DNA of 64,000 nt. Source: Microbacterium sulfonylureivorans (lineage in GTDB: Bacteria > Actinomycetota > Actinomycetes > Actinomycetales > Microbacteriaceae). The stretch covers positions 1,674,001 to 1,738,000 of the forward strand of contig NZ_RJAD01000001.1 in NCBI RefSeq assembly GCF_003999995.1. Reading direction: 5' to 3'. Both the position numbers and the translations under genes were made by a program. The notes beneath the pieces were generated by a model. The model did no database searches and was not told where the DNA came from. It saw only the letters and a list, made by a program, of their open reading frames with translations. Positions 9,866 to 18,086 of this stretch are shown piece by piece (position 1 is the stretch's first letter; the number at the start of each line of letters is the position of its first letter).

Positions 9866-11223
9866 GTGACTCCGCCACGTTGATCAACCCGGCCACCGGA
9901 CGCGCGATCCGCGAGGTTCCGCGGGCAGACGTCGACGAGGTCGATGAGGCCATCGCCCGCGCAGTCGTCGCGCAGCGCGCGTGGGCCGCGGGCGCACCGC
10001 TCGAGCGCGCCGACGCGCTCCGGCGGTTCGCGCGGGTCGTCGAGGACAACGTCGAGGAGCTCGCGCAGCTCGAAGTGCTCAATTCGGGGCATCCGATCGA
10101 ATCCGCCCGGTGGGAGGCGTCGCACGTCGCCCAGGTGCTGAACTTCTACGCGGGCGCGCCCGAGCGGCTCAGCGGGCAGCAGATCCCGGTCGGCGGCGGG
10201 CTCGACGTGACGTTCCACGAGCCGTACGGCGTGGTCGGGATCATCGTGCCGTGGAACTTCCCCATGTCGATCGCCTCGTGGGGATTCGCACCGGCGCTCG
10301 CCGCGGGCAACGCCGTTGTGCTCAAGCCGGCCGAGCTGACGCCGCTCACGGCGATCCGCCTGGGCGAGCTCGCCGTCGAGGCAGGACTGCCCGAGGGCCT
10401 GTTCGCGGTGGTGACCGGCTCGGGCTCCGTGGTCGGGCAGAGGTTCGTCACGCACCCCGACGTGCGCAAGGTGGTGTTCACCGGCTCGACCGAGGTCGGC
10501 GTGTCGGTCGCGGCCGGGTGCGCGCAGACACTCAAGCCGGTCACGCTCGAGCTCGGCGGCAAGAGCGCCAACATCGTGTTCGACGACGCCGACCTCGAAC
10601 TGGCCGCCGCGTCGGCTCCGGGTGCGGTGTTCGACAACGCCGGACAGGACTGCTGCGCCCGCAGCCGCATCCTCGTGCAGCGCTCGGTGTACGACCGCTT
10701 CCTCGAGCTGCTCGAGCCCGCAGTGCGCGACTGGCGGGTCGGCGACCCGTCGCTCGAGTCGACGCAGATGGGCCCGCTGATCTCGGCATCCCACCGCTCG
10801 TCGGTCGCCTCGTTCGTCGAGGGGACGAACGTCGCCTTCCGCGGCACCGCCCCGGACGGCGACGGCTTCTGGTTCGCGCCCACCGTGGTGCTCGCCGAGC
10901 GCGGGGATCGGATCGCACAGGAGGAGGTCTTCGGCCCGGTCGTGGCGGTGCTTCCGTTCGACGACGAGGCAGACGGCATCCGACTCGCCAACGACACGAT
11001 CTACGGCCTCGCCGGCTCGATCTGGACCGAGAACCTCGGCCGCGCCGTCCGCGTCGCGCGGGCGGTGAAGAGCGGCGTGCTGTCGGTGAACTCGCACTCG
11101 TCGGTGCGGTACTGGACGCCGTTCGGCGGCATGAAGGCCTCCGGACTCGGCCGCGAGCTCGGGCCCGACGCGGCGGAGCACTTCACCGAGACCAAGAACG
11201 TCTACTTCGCGGCGGATGCCTGA
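9862..11223 (+). CDS. NAD(P)-dependent aldehyde dehydrogenase
   Basis: A 453-aa ALDH-superfamily enzyme. Key features: IVPWNFPMS (cofactor and active-site Asn, about 130), FTGSTEVG (about 206), LELGGKSANIVFDDAD (general-base Glu, about 228), NAGQDCCARSR (catalytic Cys, about 262) and EEVFGPV (about 355). It probably oxidises the gamma-glutamyl aldehyde to the acid, as PuuC does in the putrescine pathway. Start ATG 9862 overlaps the previous stop (ATGA), with GAGGGGGG upstream. An in-frame start at 9688 would add 58 residues that lie inside the hydrolase gene and match nothing in the family. Confidence 0.9.
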   Translation: MSDSATLINPATGRAIREVPRADVDEVDEAIARAVVAQRAWAAGAPLERADALRRFARVVEDNVEELAQLEVLNSGHPIESARWEASHVAQVLNFYAGAPERLSGQQIPVGGGLDVTFHEPYGVVGIIVPWNFPMSIASWGFAPALAAGNAVVLKPAELTPLTAIRLGELAVEAGLPEGLFAVVTGSGSVVGQRFVTHPDVRKVVFTGSTEVGVSVAAGCAQTLKPVTLELGGKSANIVFDDADLELAAASAPGAVFDNAGQDCCARSRILVQRSVYDRFLELLEPAVRDWRVGDPSLESTQMGPLISASHRSSVASFVEGTNVAFRGTAPDGDGFWFAPTVVLAERGDRIAQEEVFGPVVAVLPFDDEADGIRLANDTIYGLAGSIWTENLGRAVRVARAVKSGVLSVNSHSSVRYWTPFGGMKASGLGRELGPDAAEHFTETKNVYFAADA

Positions 11224-11243
11224 TGTCCGGCCGTTCCGGCATC

Positions 11244-11396
11244 GTGTCCCGGTTCGTCCCGGTTCGAGGGCCGAGTGCCGGGAGGGTCGGTTTGGTGTCC
11301 CACTTCGTCCCGGTTCGGGGGCCGAGTGCCGGGACGAACATTCTGGTGTCCCACTTCGTCCCGGTTCGAGGGCCGAATTCCGGGACGAACTGGGAC
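11244..11396. repeat. Three tandem 51-bp palindromic repeats
   Basis: GTGTCCC recurs at 11244, 11295 and 11346, an exact 51-bp period. Each unit continues as (A)CTTCGTCCCGG TTCG, then GGGCCGA and GCCGGGACGAA. Copies 2 and 3 are nearly identical, while copy 1 differs at its 3' half. Inside each full copy TTCGTCCCGG pairs with CCGGGACGAA to form a hairpin. The array fills the gap between the aldehyde dehydrogenase and the SDR genes, and two further GGGACAT words follow at 11392 and 11413. Confidence 0.85.
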
Positions 11397-11440
11397 ATGA
11401 AGCGGGGGAATCGGGACATGACGAAGAGGGGAACCGAGGA

Positions 11441-12214
11441 ATGGATCTGACGCAGCGGCTCAAGGACCGGGTGGCGATCATCACCGGCGGCGCCTCCGGC
11501 ATCGGGCTGGCGACCGCGCGACGCTTCGCCGCCGAAGGGGCCGAGGTCGTGATCGCCGACCTCGACGCGACGACCGGCGAAGCCGCCGCGGCCGAGGTGG
11601 GCGGCGTCTACCGGCACGTGAACGTCGCGGACGAGGCATCCGTCGACGCGCTCTTCGACGGCGTGGCGGAGGAGTTCGGGCGCATCGACATCGCGTTCAA
11701 CAACGCCGGGATCTCGCCCGCCGACGACGACTCGATCGAGACGACGGAGCTGCCGGCATGGGACCGCGTGCAGGACGTGAACCTCAAGAGCGTGTACCTG
11801 TGCTCGCGCGCCGCGCTGCGGCACATGGTTCCTGCGGGCAAGGGATCGATCATCAACACGGCGTCGTTCGTGGCGCTGCTCGGGTCGGCGACGTCGCAGA
11901 TCTCGTACACGGCATCGAAGGGCGGCGTGCTCGCGATGACGCGTGAGCTCGGCGTGCAGTTCGCCCGGCAGGGGATCCGCGTGAACGCGCTCTGCCCCGG
12001 CCCGGTCAACACCCCGCTCCTGCAGGAGCTGTTCGCCAAGGACCCCGAGCGCGCGCAGCGCCGGCTCGTGCACGTTCCGATGGGACGCTTCGCCGAGCCC
12101 GAGGAACTGGCCGCGTCGGTCGCCTTCCTCGCGTCGGACGACGCGTCGTTCATCACCGCGACGGCGTTCGTCGTCGACGGCGGCATCACCAACGCGTACG
12201 TGACACCGCTGTGA
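11441..12214 (+). CDS. Short-chain dehydrogenase/reductase
   Basis: A 257-aa classical SDR. TGGASGIG (about 15-22) is the NAD(P) glycine motif, NNAG (about 88) is present, and the catalytic Ser, Tyr and Lys lie in TASFVALLGS..QISYTASKGG (about 142-162). The C-terminal FVVDGGITNAYV is typical. A DLDA motif after strand 2 suggests NAD rather than NADP. In this operon it is the natural candidate to oxidise the hydroxyl of a gamma-glutamyl amino-alcohol to the aldehyde. ATG 11441 has GAACCGAGGA upstream. A longer frame from 11216 merely translates the 51-bp repeats. Confidence 0.88.
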   Translation: MDLTQRLKDRVAIITGGASGIGLATARRFAAEGAEVVIADLDATTGEAAAAEVGGVYRHVNVADEASVDALFDGVAEEFGRIDIAFNNAGISPADDDSIETTELPAWDRVQDVNLKSVYLCSRAALRHMVPAGKGSIINTASFVALLGSATSQISYTASKGGVLAMTRELGVQFARQGIRVNALCPGPVNTPLLQELFAKDPERAQRRLVHVPMGRFAEPEELAASVAFLASDDASFITATAFVVDGGITNAYVTPL

Positions 12215-12238
12215 GCTGTGCACGTGGGTCACAGCTCA
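12212..12238. terminator. Hairpin after the SDR gene
   Basis: A 9-bp stem: 12212-12220 pairs with 12230-12238 (TGAGCTGTG with CACAGCTCA), with a 9-nt loop. It begins at the SDR stop codon and separates the catabolic genes from the regulator. There is no U-tract. Confidence 0.5.
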
Positions 12239-12323
12239 GCCTGGGCGGCGGCGCGGCGGCCGAGTTCTCGGCGTGTCGGGCCCGGCCGGGGGAGATCAGC
12301 CTGAGTTGTGACACGGCAGCTGT

Positions 12324-13058
12324 ATGCGGCACGGTGACACCGTGACCGAGACGCCGATGCGAGAGGTGCGCCGGGCCGTGTACCGGCCGGTGCGCGAGGG
12401 GAACGCCCTCGAAGACACCGTCGCGCGCCTGGTGCAGACCATCCGCCTCGGTGTCGTCGCGCCGGGGGAATCGCTGCCGGCCGAGCGCGAACTCGCCGCT
12501 CTCTACGCCGTCAGTCGCGACACCGTCCGCGAGGCCATTCGCGAGCTCGCCGACACCGGGTATCTCGTCCGCCGCCGCGGGCGCTACGGCGGCACGTTCG
12601 TCGCCGACCCTCTTCCTCAGCCGCCCGACCCCGGTCAGGTCGACCCTGCCCAGCTCGATGACGTGCTCGGGCTCCGTCGCGTGCTCGAGGCGGGCGCGGC
12701 GCGGGCTGCCGCGTCCCGCGCCCTCGACGCCGCTCAGCGCGACGAGCTGTGGGCGCGGTACGAGGCCGTGGCCGCGGCATCCGAGCCCGACTACCGCCGG
12801 CTCGACACCCTGCTGCACCTCGCGATCACCGAGGCCGCCGGAATCCCGTCGCTCATGGCGCTCGCCGCCGAGAACCGCGCTCAGGTCAACGCATGGCTCG
12901 ACACCTTCCCGCTGCTGCCGCGCAACATCGATCACGCGAACATCCAGCACGAGCACATCGTGACCGCGATCCTCGCAGGGCGAGCGGATGCTGCGGAAGC
13001 CGCCGTCCTCGACCACCTCGCCGGCACCGAGGCGCTGCTCCGCGGCTTCCTCGCCTGA
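12324..13058 (+). CDS. GntR/FCD-family transcriptional regulator
   Basis: A 244-aa regulator. The winged helix-turn-helix occupies about 27-95, with PGESLPAERELAALYAVSRDTVREAIRELADTG, the hallmark GntR segment, followed by LVRRRGRYGGTFV as the wing. The all-helical FCD ligand domain follows (about 105-240) and contains His and Asp residues (DTLLHLAITEAAG, HIVTAILAG) that in this family hold a metal and an organic-acid ligand. It likely senses the amine or an acid product and controls the operon and permease. GTG 12342 and ATG 12357 are alternative starts. Confidence 0.88.
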   Translation: MRHGDTVTETPMREVRRAVYRPVREGNALEDTVARLVQTIRLGVVAPGESLPAERELAALYAVSRDTVREAIRELADTGYLVRRRGRYGGTFVADPLPQPPDPGQVDPAQLDDVLGLRRVLEAGAARAAASRALDAAQRDELWARYEAVAAASEPDYRRLDTLLHLAITEAAGIPSLMALAAENRAQVNAWLDTFPLLPRNIDHANIQHEHIVTAILAGRADAAEAAVLDHLAGTEALLRGFLA

Positions 13059-13218
13059 CACGATCCCCCGCACTGCCTACCCCCCGGCAATCAGGCGGGT
13101 TCGGGGCGCCTCGGTGGAGTGACACGCCGGGGTAGGCGGCGTCTCGTGCGCCGCTCGCGCCCGATAGCCGCGTGGGCCGTCGGGCAGGGGACGCGGACAT
13201 GGCGTCTACCCTGGACTG

Positions 13219-13623
13219 ATGGCCGGGAAGAAGCGCGCGAAGAAGGAACCGCTCGAGTTCCGCAACACCCAGCTCGGCGACGCGCTGCAGACCCAGGACA
13301 TGGCCGCTGTCGCATTCGCGCTGCGGCACGGGCCGACCGTCGTGCCGCTCATGCGTCCTGGCCAGCGCGACAACCCGCTCGACGTCGGCGAGGTGTGGAC
13401 CTATCGCGACCCGCGCACGGGCGAGATCGCGCTCCTGCTCTTCAGCGACGCGGCGCACAAGCCCGAGACGCTCCCGCCCGGGGTCGCACTGCAGTCCCCC
13501 GCGTGGCTGCGCGCCTTCCTGAGCACGCACGAGGACGACATCACGACGGTGTTCTTCGACATAGCGGGACCGCACCCGCTGCAGGCCTCGCCGACCGACC
13601 TGATCGCCGCGCTCGACGCCTGA
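13219..13623 (+). CDS. Conserved small protein, possibly SseB-N-like
   Basis: A 134-aa soluble protein with a basic start (MAGKKRAKKEP) and an alternating alpha/beta pattern: DALQTQDMAAVAFALRHG, VWTYRDPRTGEIALLLFSDA, PAWLRAFLSTHEDDITTVFFD. The order of a helix, a strand with a YRD turn, and a final FFD strand resembles the SseB N-terminal domain, but I would not rely on that. It is monocistronic, with a GTCTACCCTGGACTG leader rather than a good Shine-Dalgarno sequence. No catalytic residues are evident. Confidence 0.6.
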   Translation: MAGKKRAKKEPLEFRNTQLGDALQTQDMAAVAFALRHGPTVVPLMRPGQRDNPLDVGEVWTYRDPRTGEIALLLFSDAAHKPETLPPGVALQSPAWLRAFLSTHEDDITTVFFDIAGPHPLQASPTDLIAALDA

Positions 13624-13757
13624 GCCCGCGTGCGGCGCGAGGCTTTCGCCGGCGTCGTGTCCGGTGTGTCCGTCAGGCCAGACCCATCCGGCCCGAGGCG
13701 CCGGGTCGATACCCGATCGTGACCGCCGCAGTGCCATCGCGACGCTACGCTCGCGCC

Positions 13758-14147
13758 ATGCGTCGTCGTCTCGCCGCCCTGGGCATTGCGGCAGCCTGTG
13801 GACTGCTGCCGGGGTGCGGCGCGCCGGCTCTGCCGAGCAGCGGGCCCGTCGCGTACCGGCCGCCGGTCGACGCCTATATGGACGCGCTCCTCAGCGGCAC
13901 GCTCCACCTCGACGACGAGTGCGCGTGGGTCGAGTCGGAGTACGGCGACTACCTCCCCGTCTTCCCCATCGGCATCGCGCGACTCGATACGGATGAGCTC
14001 GTGTACGGAGGCCGCTACGGCGACGGTGACGTCATCGGTGTCGGCGGTGGCGACGCGAACGACTACTCCGGTGCCGGCTGGTACATCCCCGACGGATGCC
14101 CCGACCTGCCGCTCTGGGCGGCCGCACCACCCCCGGATCCGGGCTGA
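13758..14147 (+). CDS. Small secreted lipoprotein of unknown function
   Basis: A 129-aa protein. The signal peptide is MRRRLAALGIAAACG, with lipobox LLPGC at residues 16-20, giving a diacylglyceryl-Cys at 20. The mature part is acidic and rich in Tyr, Gly and Asp (GDYLPVFPIGIARLDTDEL, then a GDGDVIGVGGGD stretch). Small actinobacterial lipoproteins of this style are common and uncharacterised. It converges on radA with a 5-bp gap and no terminator visible. Confidence 0.75.
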   Translation: MRRRLAALGIAAACGLLPGCGAPALPSSGPVAYRPPVDAYMDALLSGTLHLDDECAWVESEYGDYLPVFPIGIARLDTDELVYGGRYGDGDVIGVGGGDANDYSGAGWYIPDGCPDLPLWAAAPPPDPG

Positions 14148-14152
14148 CCCGC

Positions 14153-15523
14153 TCAGAACGTCGGGATGTCGTCTCCGCGCCGGGGCTTGACCCGTGCTCG
14201 CACGTCGTCGAGCGCCCCGCGCAGGGTGCCTGAGCGGTTGTCGATGAGATCGGTGTAGCCGAGCCGGGCGGCCTCGGTGCGGCGCTGCGGCGACTGCGTC
14301 ACCGGACGCACTTCGCCGGCGAGGCTCAGCTCGCCGACCGCGGCGAGGGTCTTCGGCGAGGCCTCGTTGCGGACGGCCCCGGCGACGGCGACCGCGATCG
14401 CGAGGTCGGCAGCGGGTTCGGTGAAGCGCACGCCGCCGACCGTCGACACGTAGACGTCCTGATCGCTCGTGACGATGCCGGCCTTCTTCTCGAGCACCGC
14501 GAGCACCATGGCAACGCGGGCCGAGTCGACGCCGTTCACGATGCGCCGCGGGTTGGGGGCCGACGTCTTGATCGTCAGGGCCTGCACCTCGACGGGAAGC
14601 GCCCGCTTGCCCTCGAGGGCGATCGCGACGCACGTGCCGGGCTCTGGGGAGCCGTGGCCGAGGAACAGCGCGCTCGGATCGGGGACCTCGGCGATGCCGG
14701 CGCCGGTCATGTCGAAGCAACCGACCTCGTCTGTCGGCCCGAAGCGGTTCTTGAGCGCGCGCACGAAGCGCAGCGACGTCTGCCGGTCTCCCTCGAAGTG
14801 GCACACGACGTCGACCAGGTGCTCGAGGATGCGCGGCCCCGCGATCGATCCGTCCTTCGTCACGTGCCCGACGATGATCACGGGCAGCCCGCGCTCTTTC
14901 GCGACGCGGATGAGCGTCGACGCGACCTCGCGCACCTGGGACGGATGCCCCGCCATGCCGTCGGACAGCGACGACGCCACCGTCTGCACCGAGTCGACGA
15001 TGAGCAGCTCGGGCTGCACCTCGTCGACGTGCCCGAGGATGGTCGCCAGGTCGGTCTCGCTCGCGAGGTAGAGCTCGTCGTGGAGCGCACCGGTGCGCTC
15101 GGCCCGCAGCCGCACCTGGGCGGTGGACTCCTCGGCGCTCGCGTAGAGCACGCGTCGACCTGCCTGCGCAGAACGCGCCGCGACCTCGAGCAGCAGGGTC
15201 GACTTGCCGACGCCGGGCTCACCGGAGAGCAGGATGGCGGCACCGGGCACCACACCGCCGCCGAGCACGCGGTCGAACTCGCCCACCCCGCTCGTGCGGC
15301 GGGGGGCGTCGGTCGTGTCGATGCTCGTGATCGGCAGCGCCCGGCGCCCGGCGCCGGGGGCGACGGGCGTGACCGATCGCAGCAGGCCGGTGGGCTCGGA
15401 TGCCTCCACCACGGTGCCCCACTGCTGGCACTCGCCGCAGCGGCCGACCCACTTGAGAGCCGTCCAACCGCACTCGGTGCATCGGTACGGCGCCGTCTGC
15501 GTGGGTCGTCGGGTGGCGGCCAT
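14153..15523 (-). CDS. radA: DNA repair protein RadA
   Basis: A 456-aa RadA/Sms, a RecA-like helicase that drives branch migration during recombination. It has a Cys4 zinc finger at 15, 18, 29 and 32 (CTECGW...CGEC), Walker A GEPGVGKST (101-109), the family-specific KNRFG motif (about 255), and a C-terminal Lon-protease-like P domain (about 290-456) without the Lon catalytic role. Start ATG 15523 gives the usual N-terminus just before the zinc finger; the open frame extends further upstream only by chance. It is divergent from the SRPBCC gene, 58 bp apart. Confidence 0.96.
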   Translation of the reverse strand: MAATRRPTQTAPYRCTECGWTALKWVGRCGECQQWGTVVEASEPTGLLRSVTPVAPGAGRRALPITSIDTTDAPRRTSGVGEFDRVLGGGVVPGAAILLSGEPGVGKSTLLLEVAARSAQAGRRVLYASAEESTAQVRLRAERTGALHDELYLASETDLATILGHVDEVQPELLIVDSVQTVASSLSDGMAGHPSQVREVASTLIRVAKERGLPVIIVGHVTKDGSIAGPRILEHLVDVVCHFEGDRQTSLRFVRALKNRFGPTDEVGCFDMTGAGIAEVPDPSALFLGHGSPEPGTCVAIALEGKRALPVEVQALTIKTSAPNPRRIVNGVDSARVAMVLAVLEKKAGIVTSDQDVYVSTVGGVRFTEPAADLAIAVAVAGAVRNEASPKTLAAVGELSLAGEVRPVTQSPQRRTEAARLGYTDLIDNRSGTLRGALDDVRARVKPRRGDDIPTF

Positions 15524-15581
15524 GGGATCAGCGTACGGCGGGGTCGCGACATCCCTCCCAGGCGCGGCGTAGGGTGACCGC

Positions 15582-16031
15582 ATGCGCGTGGACGCGGCAT
15601 CCCGATTCATCGCGGCCGAGCCTGAGGACGTCTTCCGGGCGTTCGTCGACCCGGACCTGATGCTGCTCTGGCTGCCGCCCGACGGCATGACCGGGCGGTT
15701 CGAGCGGTTCGACGCCGTGACGGGCTACCGCATGGTCCTGCGGTACGACGAGGCTCCGACCGGCGGGGGCAAGGCGTCCGCCGACGAGGACATCGCAGAG
15801 GTGCGCCGCGTCGACGTCGACCCGCCGGAGCGCCTCGTGGAGGAGGTCGACTTCCCGTCCGACGACCCCGCCTACGCCGGCACGATGACGATGACATGGA
15901 CCTTCACCGAGGGCGACGGCGGCACGTACGTCGACATCGAGGCGACCGGCGTTCCGCACGGCATCGACCCCGGCGACCACGCGGTCGGCCTGGCGTCGTC
16001 GCTGCGCAACCTGGCGCGGCTCGTCGAGTGA
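15582..16031 (+). CDS. SRPBCC (AHSA1-type) ligand-binding protein
   Basis: A 149-aa START/Bet v1-fold protein. The N-terminal VDAASRFIAAEPEDVFRAFVDPDLMLLWLPPDGM is the usual first strand and helix pair, and the C-terminal helix GIDPGDHAVGLASSLRNLARLVE closes the cavity. AHSA1-like proteins bind hydrophobic ligands or act as co-chaperones; no ligand can be read from sequence. It stands alone, followed by a bidirectional terminator. Confidence 0.85.
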   Translation: MRVDAASRFIAAEPEDVFRAFVDPDLMLLWLPPDGMTGRFERFDAVTGYRMVLRYDEAPTGGGKASADEDIAEVRRVDVDPPERLVEEVDFPSDDPAYAGTMTMTWTFTEGDGGTYVDIEATGVPHGIDPGDHAVGLASSLRNLARLVE

Positions 16032-16037
16032 GGACGC

Positions 16038-16075
16038 GGCATCCGATCGGTTGTTCCCAGCGGGGAGCGGATGCC
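16038..16075. terminator. Bidirectional terminator built on GGCATCCG / CGGATGCC
   Basis: An 8-bp stem, 16038-16045 with 16068-16075, around a 22-nt loop, placed between the convergent SRPBCC and oxygenase-like genes. It uses the same word as the terminators at 3545 and 16960. Confidence 0.55.
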
Positions 16076-16092
16076 CCGGCCCGCCGAGCCGG

Positions 16093-16869
16093 TCAGGCCT
16101 CGGGATCCTCGAGCACGGCGCCGAGCGCCTCCATCATGTGGCTGCGCTCCTCCAGGCGGCGGTGCAGCTCGTGCTGGGCGGACTCGATCAACCCAGCGCC
16201 GAGCTCGACGCTCTGGGCGTGCGGCGAGCCGTGCTGCGCGCGGATGTACGCCTCGAGCTCGGGTCCGGACTCCCACGACGTGATGAGGCAGTAGCGCGGT
16301 GCATCGCCCCGGTGCCACACCGCGTGCCAGAACCGCTGCGTGTCGACGACGATCTGCGTGCCCGCGGGGAGCGGCAGCCGCAGCTCGGTCGACGGATCGA
16401 ATCGGTCGCGGCGCAGGATGAGCAGCGAGTCGGGGTCGTCGGTGAGATTGAAGAATCCCCGAACGACCCAGCCCGTGCCCTCGGGATTGAGGCGGTTGTT
16501 GTCGTCCTGGTGCAGGTTGTAGATCGCGTCGGCGTACTCGTTCGGCTGCAGCTCGATCACCCGGCAGCGTCCGACGCCGGCGCCCGGCTCCCGGGCGCGC
16601 CGGACGAGCGCCGGGGCCTTCTCGACCTGCGCGGGGATCCAGACGCCGTCCTTGTCGGTGCGCGGCGGCGTGTGGTTCCAGAAGCCGTTGCACTCGACCT
16701 CGCCGGCGTAGCTCGTGAGGGGCGCGAAGCGCGTCACGCCCGACGAGCGCCAGGCCGTGTACTCGAGGTCGAGCCACTCCGCGGGGTCTGCCGACTGGTC
16801 GTAGCGGTCGAGCACGGCATAGCCCGTCTCGCCGAGCATCGGCACGGTGACGTACTCGCCCATCCGCAC
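16093..16869 (-). CDS. Putative Fe(II)/2-oxoglutarate oxygenase-like protein
   Basis: A 258-aa soluble protein. HQD in YNLHQDDNNRL (about 119-121) and the distal His in FWHAVWHRGDAPRY (about 183-190), followed by an Arg, reproduce the HxD...H...R order of non-haem iron dioxygenases. The GTQIVVDTQRFWHAVWH strand is characteristic of the double-stranded beta helix. Length fits the superfamily. No substrate is suggested by the neighbours (radA and ldh transcription units). Start ATG 16869; an internal ATG at 16863 is equally possible. Confidence 0.6.
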   Translation of the reverse strand: MRMGEYVTVPMLGETGYAVLDRYDQSADPAEWLDLEYTAWRSSGVTRFAPLTSYAGEVECNGFWNHTPPRTDKDGVWIPAQVEKAPALVRRAREPGAGVGRCRVIELQPNEYADAIYNLHQDDNNRLNPEGTGWVVRGFFNLTDDPDSLLILRRDRFDPSTELRLPLPAGTQIVVDTQRFWHAVWHRGDAPRYCLITSWESGPELEAYIRAQHGSPHAQSVELGAGLIESAQHELHRRLEERSHMMEALGAVLEDPEA

Positions 16870-16959
16870 CGCCTCCGCTCGGACGCGGTCGGATGCCGCA
16901 GTCGCTCAGGCAAGCCTAATCAGGAGTGTTCGACCGCGCGGCGGTCGCGCCGTGCAAAA

Positions 16960-17015
16960 GAGCGGATGCCTCGACCCGCCATGATCGCGACCCGTCGCGG
17001 GCGCGGCATCCGCTC
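16960..17015 (-). terminator. Terminator after ldh with U-tract
   Basis: An 11-bp perfect stem, 16960-16970 with 17005-17015 (GAGCGGATGCC and its complement), and a 34-nt loop. On the minus strand the stem is followed by TTTTG, so it terminates the ldh transcript, whose stop codon lies just upstream at 17022. Confidence 0.7.
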
Positions 17016-17021
17016 GGTCTG

Positions 17022-17975
17022 TCAGCCCCGGAGGGAGGCGGCCACCTCTCGCAGCGCGTCGGCGGAGCGGTGGAAGAGCTCGAGCTCGCTCGGAGCGAAC
17101 TGCGTCTCGCGGACGGGCACCGCGCCGGCGGCGCTGACGATCGACGGCACCGAGAGGGCGACCCCGTCGACGCCGTGGAAGTCGTGCAGCACGGGCGAGA
17201 CCGGCATGACCGCGTGCTCGTCGTTCAGGATCGCCTCGATGATGCGAGCGCTCGACAGGCCGATCGCATAGTTCGTCGCGCCCTTGCCCTGGATGACCTT
17301 GTAGGCGGCGTCGCGCACGTCGATCGCGATCCGGTCGAGCTCCTCGACGGTCATCCGATCGCCCGCGGGCGTCACCCACTCGAGGATCGGGACGGTGCCG
17401 ATGGTGGCCCGGGACCACAGCGGGAACTCGGTGTCGCCGTGCTCGCCGACGATGTAGGCGTGCACGCTGCCGGTCGAGACGCCGGCGCGCTCGGCGAGCT
17501 TCCACCGGAGGCGCGAGGTGTCGAGCACGGTGCCCGACGCGAAGATGCGCTCGGGCGGCAGGCCCGTCTCGTCCTGCGCCAGCACCGTGAGCACGTCGCA
17601 CGGATTGGTGACGATCACGAAGACCGCCTCGGGGGCGGCCTCGATCAGCTGCGGCATCATCTTGCGCATGATCCCCGCGTTGACCCCGGCGAGCTCGATG
17701 CGGGTCTGGCCGGGATTCTGCTTCGCCCCCGCGGTGATCACGACCACGTGCGATCCTTCGACGACCGAGATGTCGCTGCCGCCGGTGATGTCGCTCGATC
17801 CGGTGAACTGCGTGCCGTGGGCGAGGTCGAGCACCTCGGCCTCGACCTTCTGCGCCGCGATGTCGTAGAGGGCGACGTGCCGCGCAGACCCGCGGATCAG
17901 CGCTGCGTACGCGGCGCTCGAACCGACGCTCCCGGCGCCCACGATGGTGACTTTCGAGTTCTCGATCACAGCCAT
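17022..17975 (-). CDS. ldh: L-lactate dehydrogenase
   Basis: A 317-aa NAD-dependent LDH. GAGSVGSS (13-20) is the nucleotide motif and Asp38 ends the second strand (NAD preference). AKQNPGQTR (84-92) carries Gln86, the residue that distinguishes lactate from malate dehydrogenases (which have Arg), and Arg92. The catalytic His is in GEHGDTEFPLWS (about 177-188). It interconverts pyruvate and L-lactate under oxygen limitation. Monocistronic, with its own terminator. Confidence 0.95.
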   Translation of the reverse strand: MAVIENSKVTIVGAGSVGSSAAYAALIRGSARHVALYDIAAQKVEAEVLDLAHGTQFTGSSDITGGSDISVVEGSHVVVITAGAKQNPGQTRIELAGVNAGIMRKMMPQLIEAAPEAVFVIVTNPCDVLTVLAQDETGLPPERIFASGTVLDTSRLRWKLAERAGVSTGSVHAYIVGEHGDTEFPLWSRATIGTVPILEWVTPAGDRMTVEELDRIAIDVRDAAYKVIQGKGATNYAIGLSSARIIEAILNDEHAVMPVSPVLHDFHGVDGVALSVPSIVSAAGAVPVRETQFAPSELELFHRSADALREVAASLRG

Positions 17976-18086
17976 GGCACCAGCATGGCAGGGCGCGCGG
18001 GCGCGGGGCTAGGCGGGCCCGACCGCCCGGCTCTACGATGACTCGCACGCGGGGCCGCGTGGCGCCGGGGTTCTCAGGAGGCAGGG

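Noticed and set aside
11244..11396. CRISPR array
   Set aside because: The repeats are contiguous with no spacers and have internal palindromes; there are no cas genes anywhere in the window.
11216..11440. Repeat-encoded N-terminal extension of the SDR, or a separate 17-aa-repeat protein
   Set aside because: The 51-bp DNA repeat is a multiple of three, so both strands stay open by arithmetic. The SDR has a good ribosome site and a canonical N-terminus at 11441.
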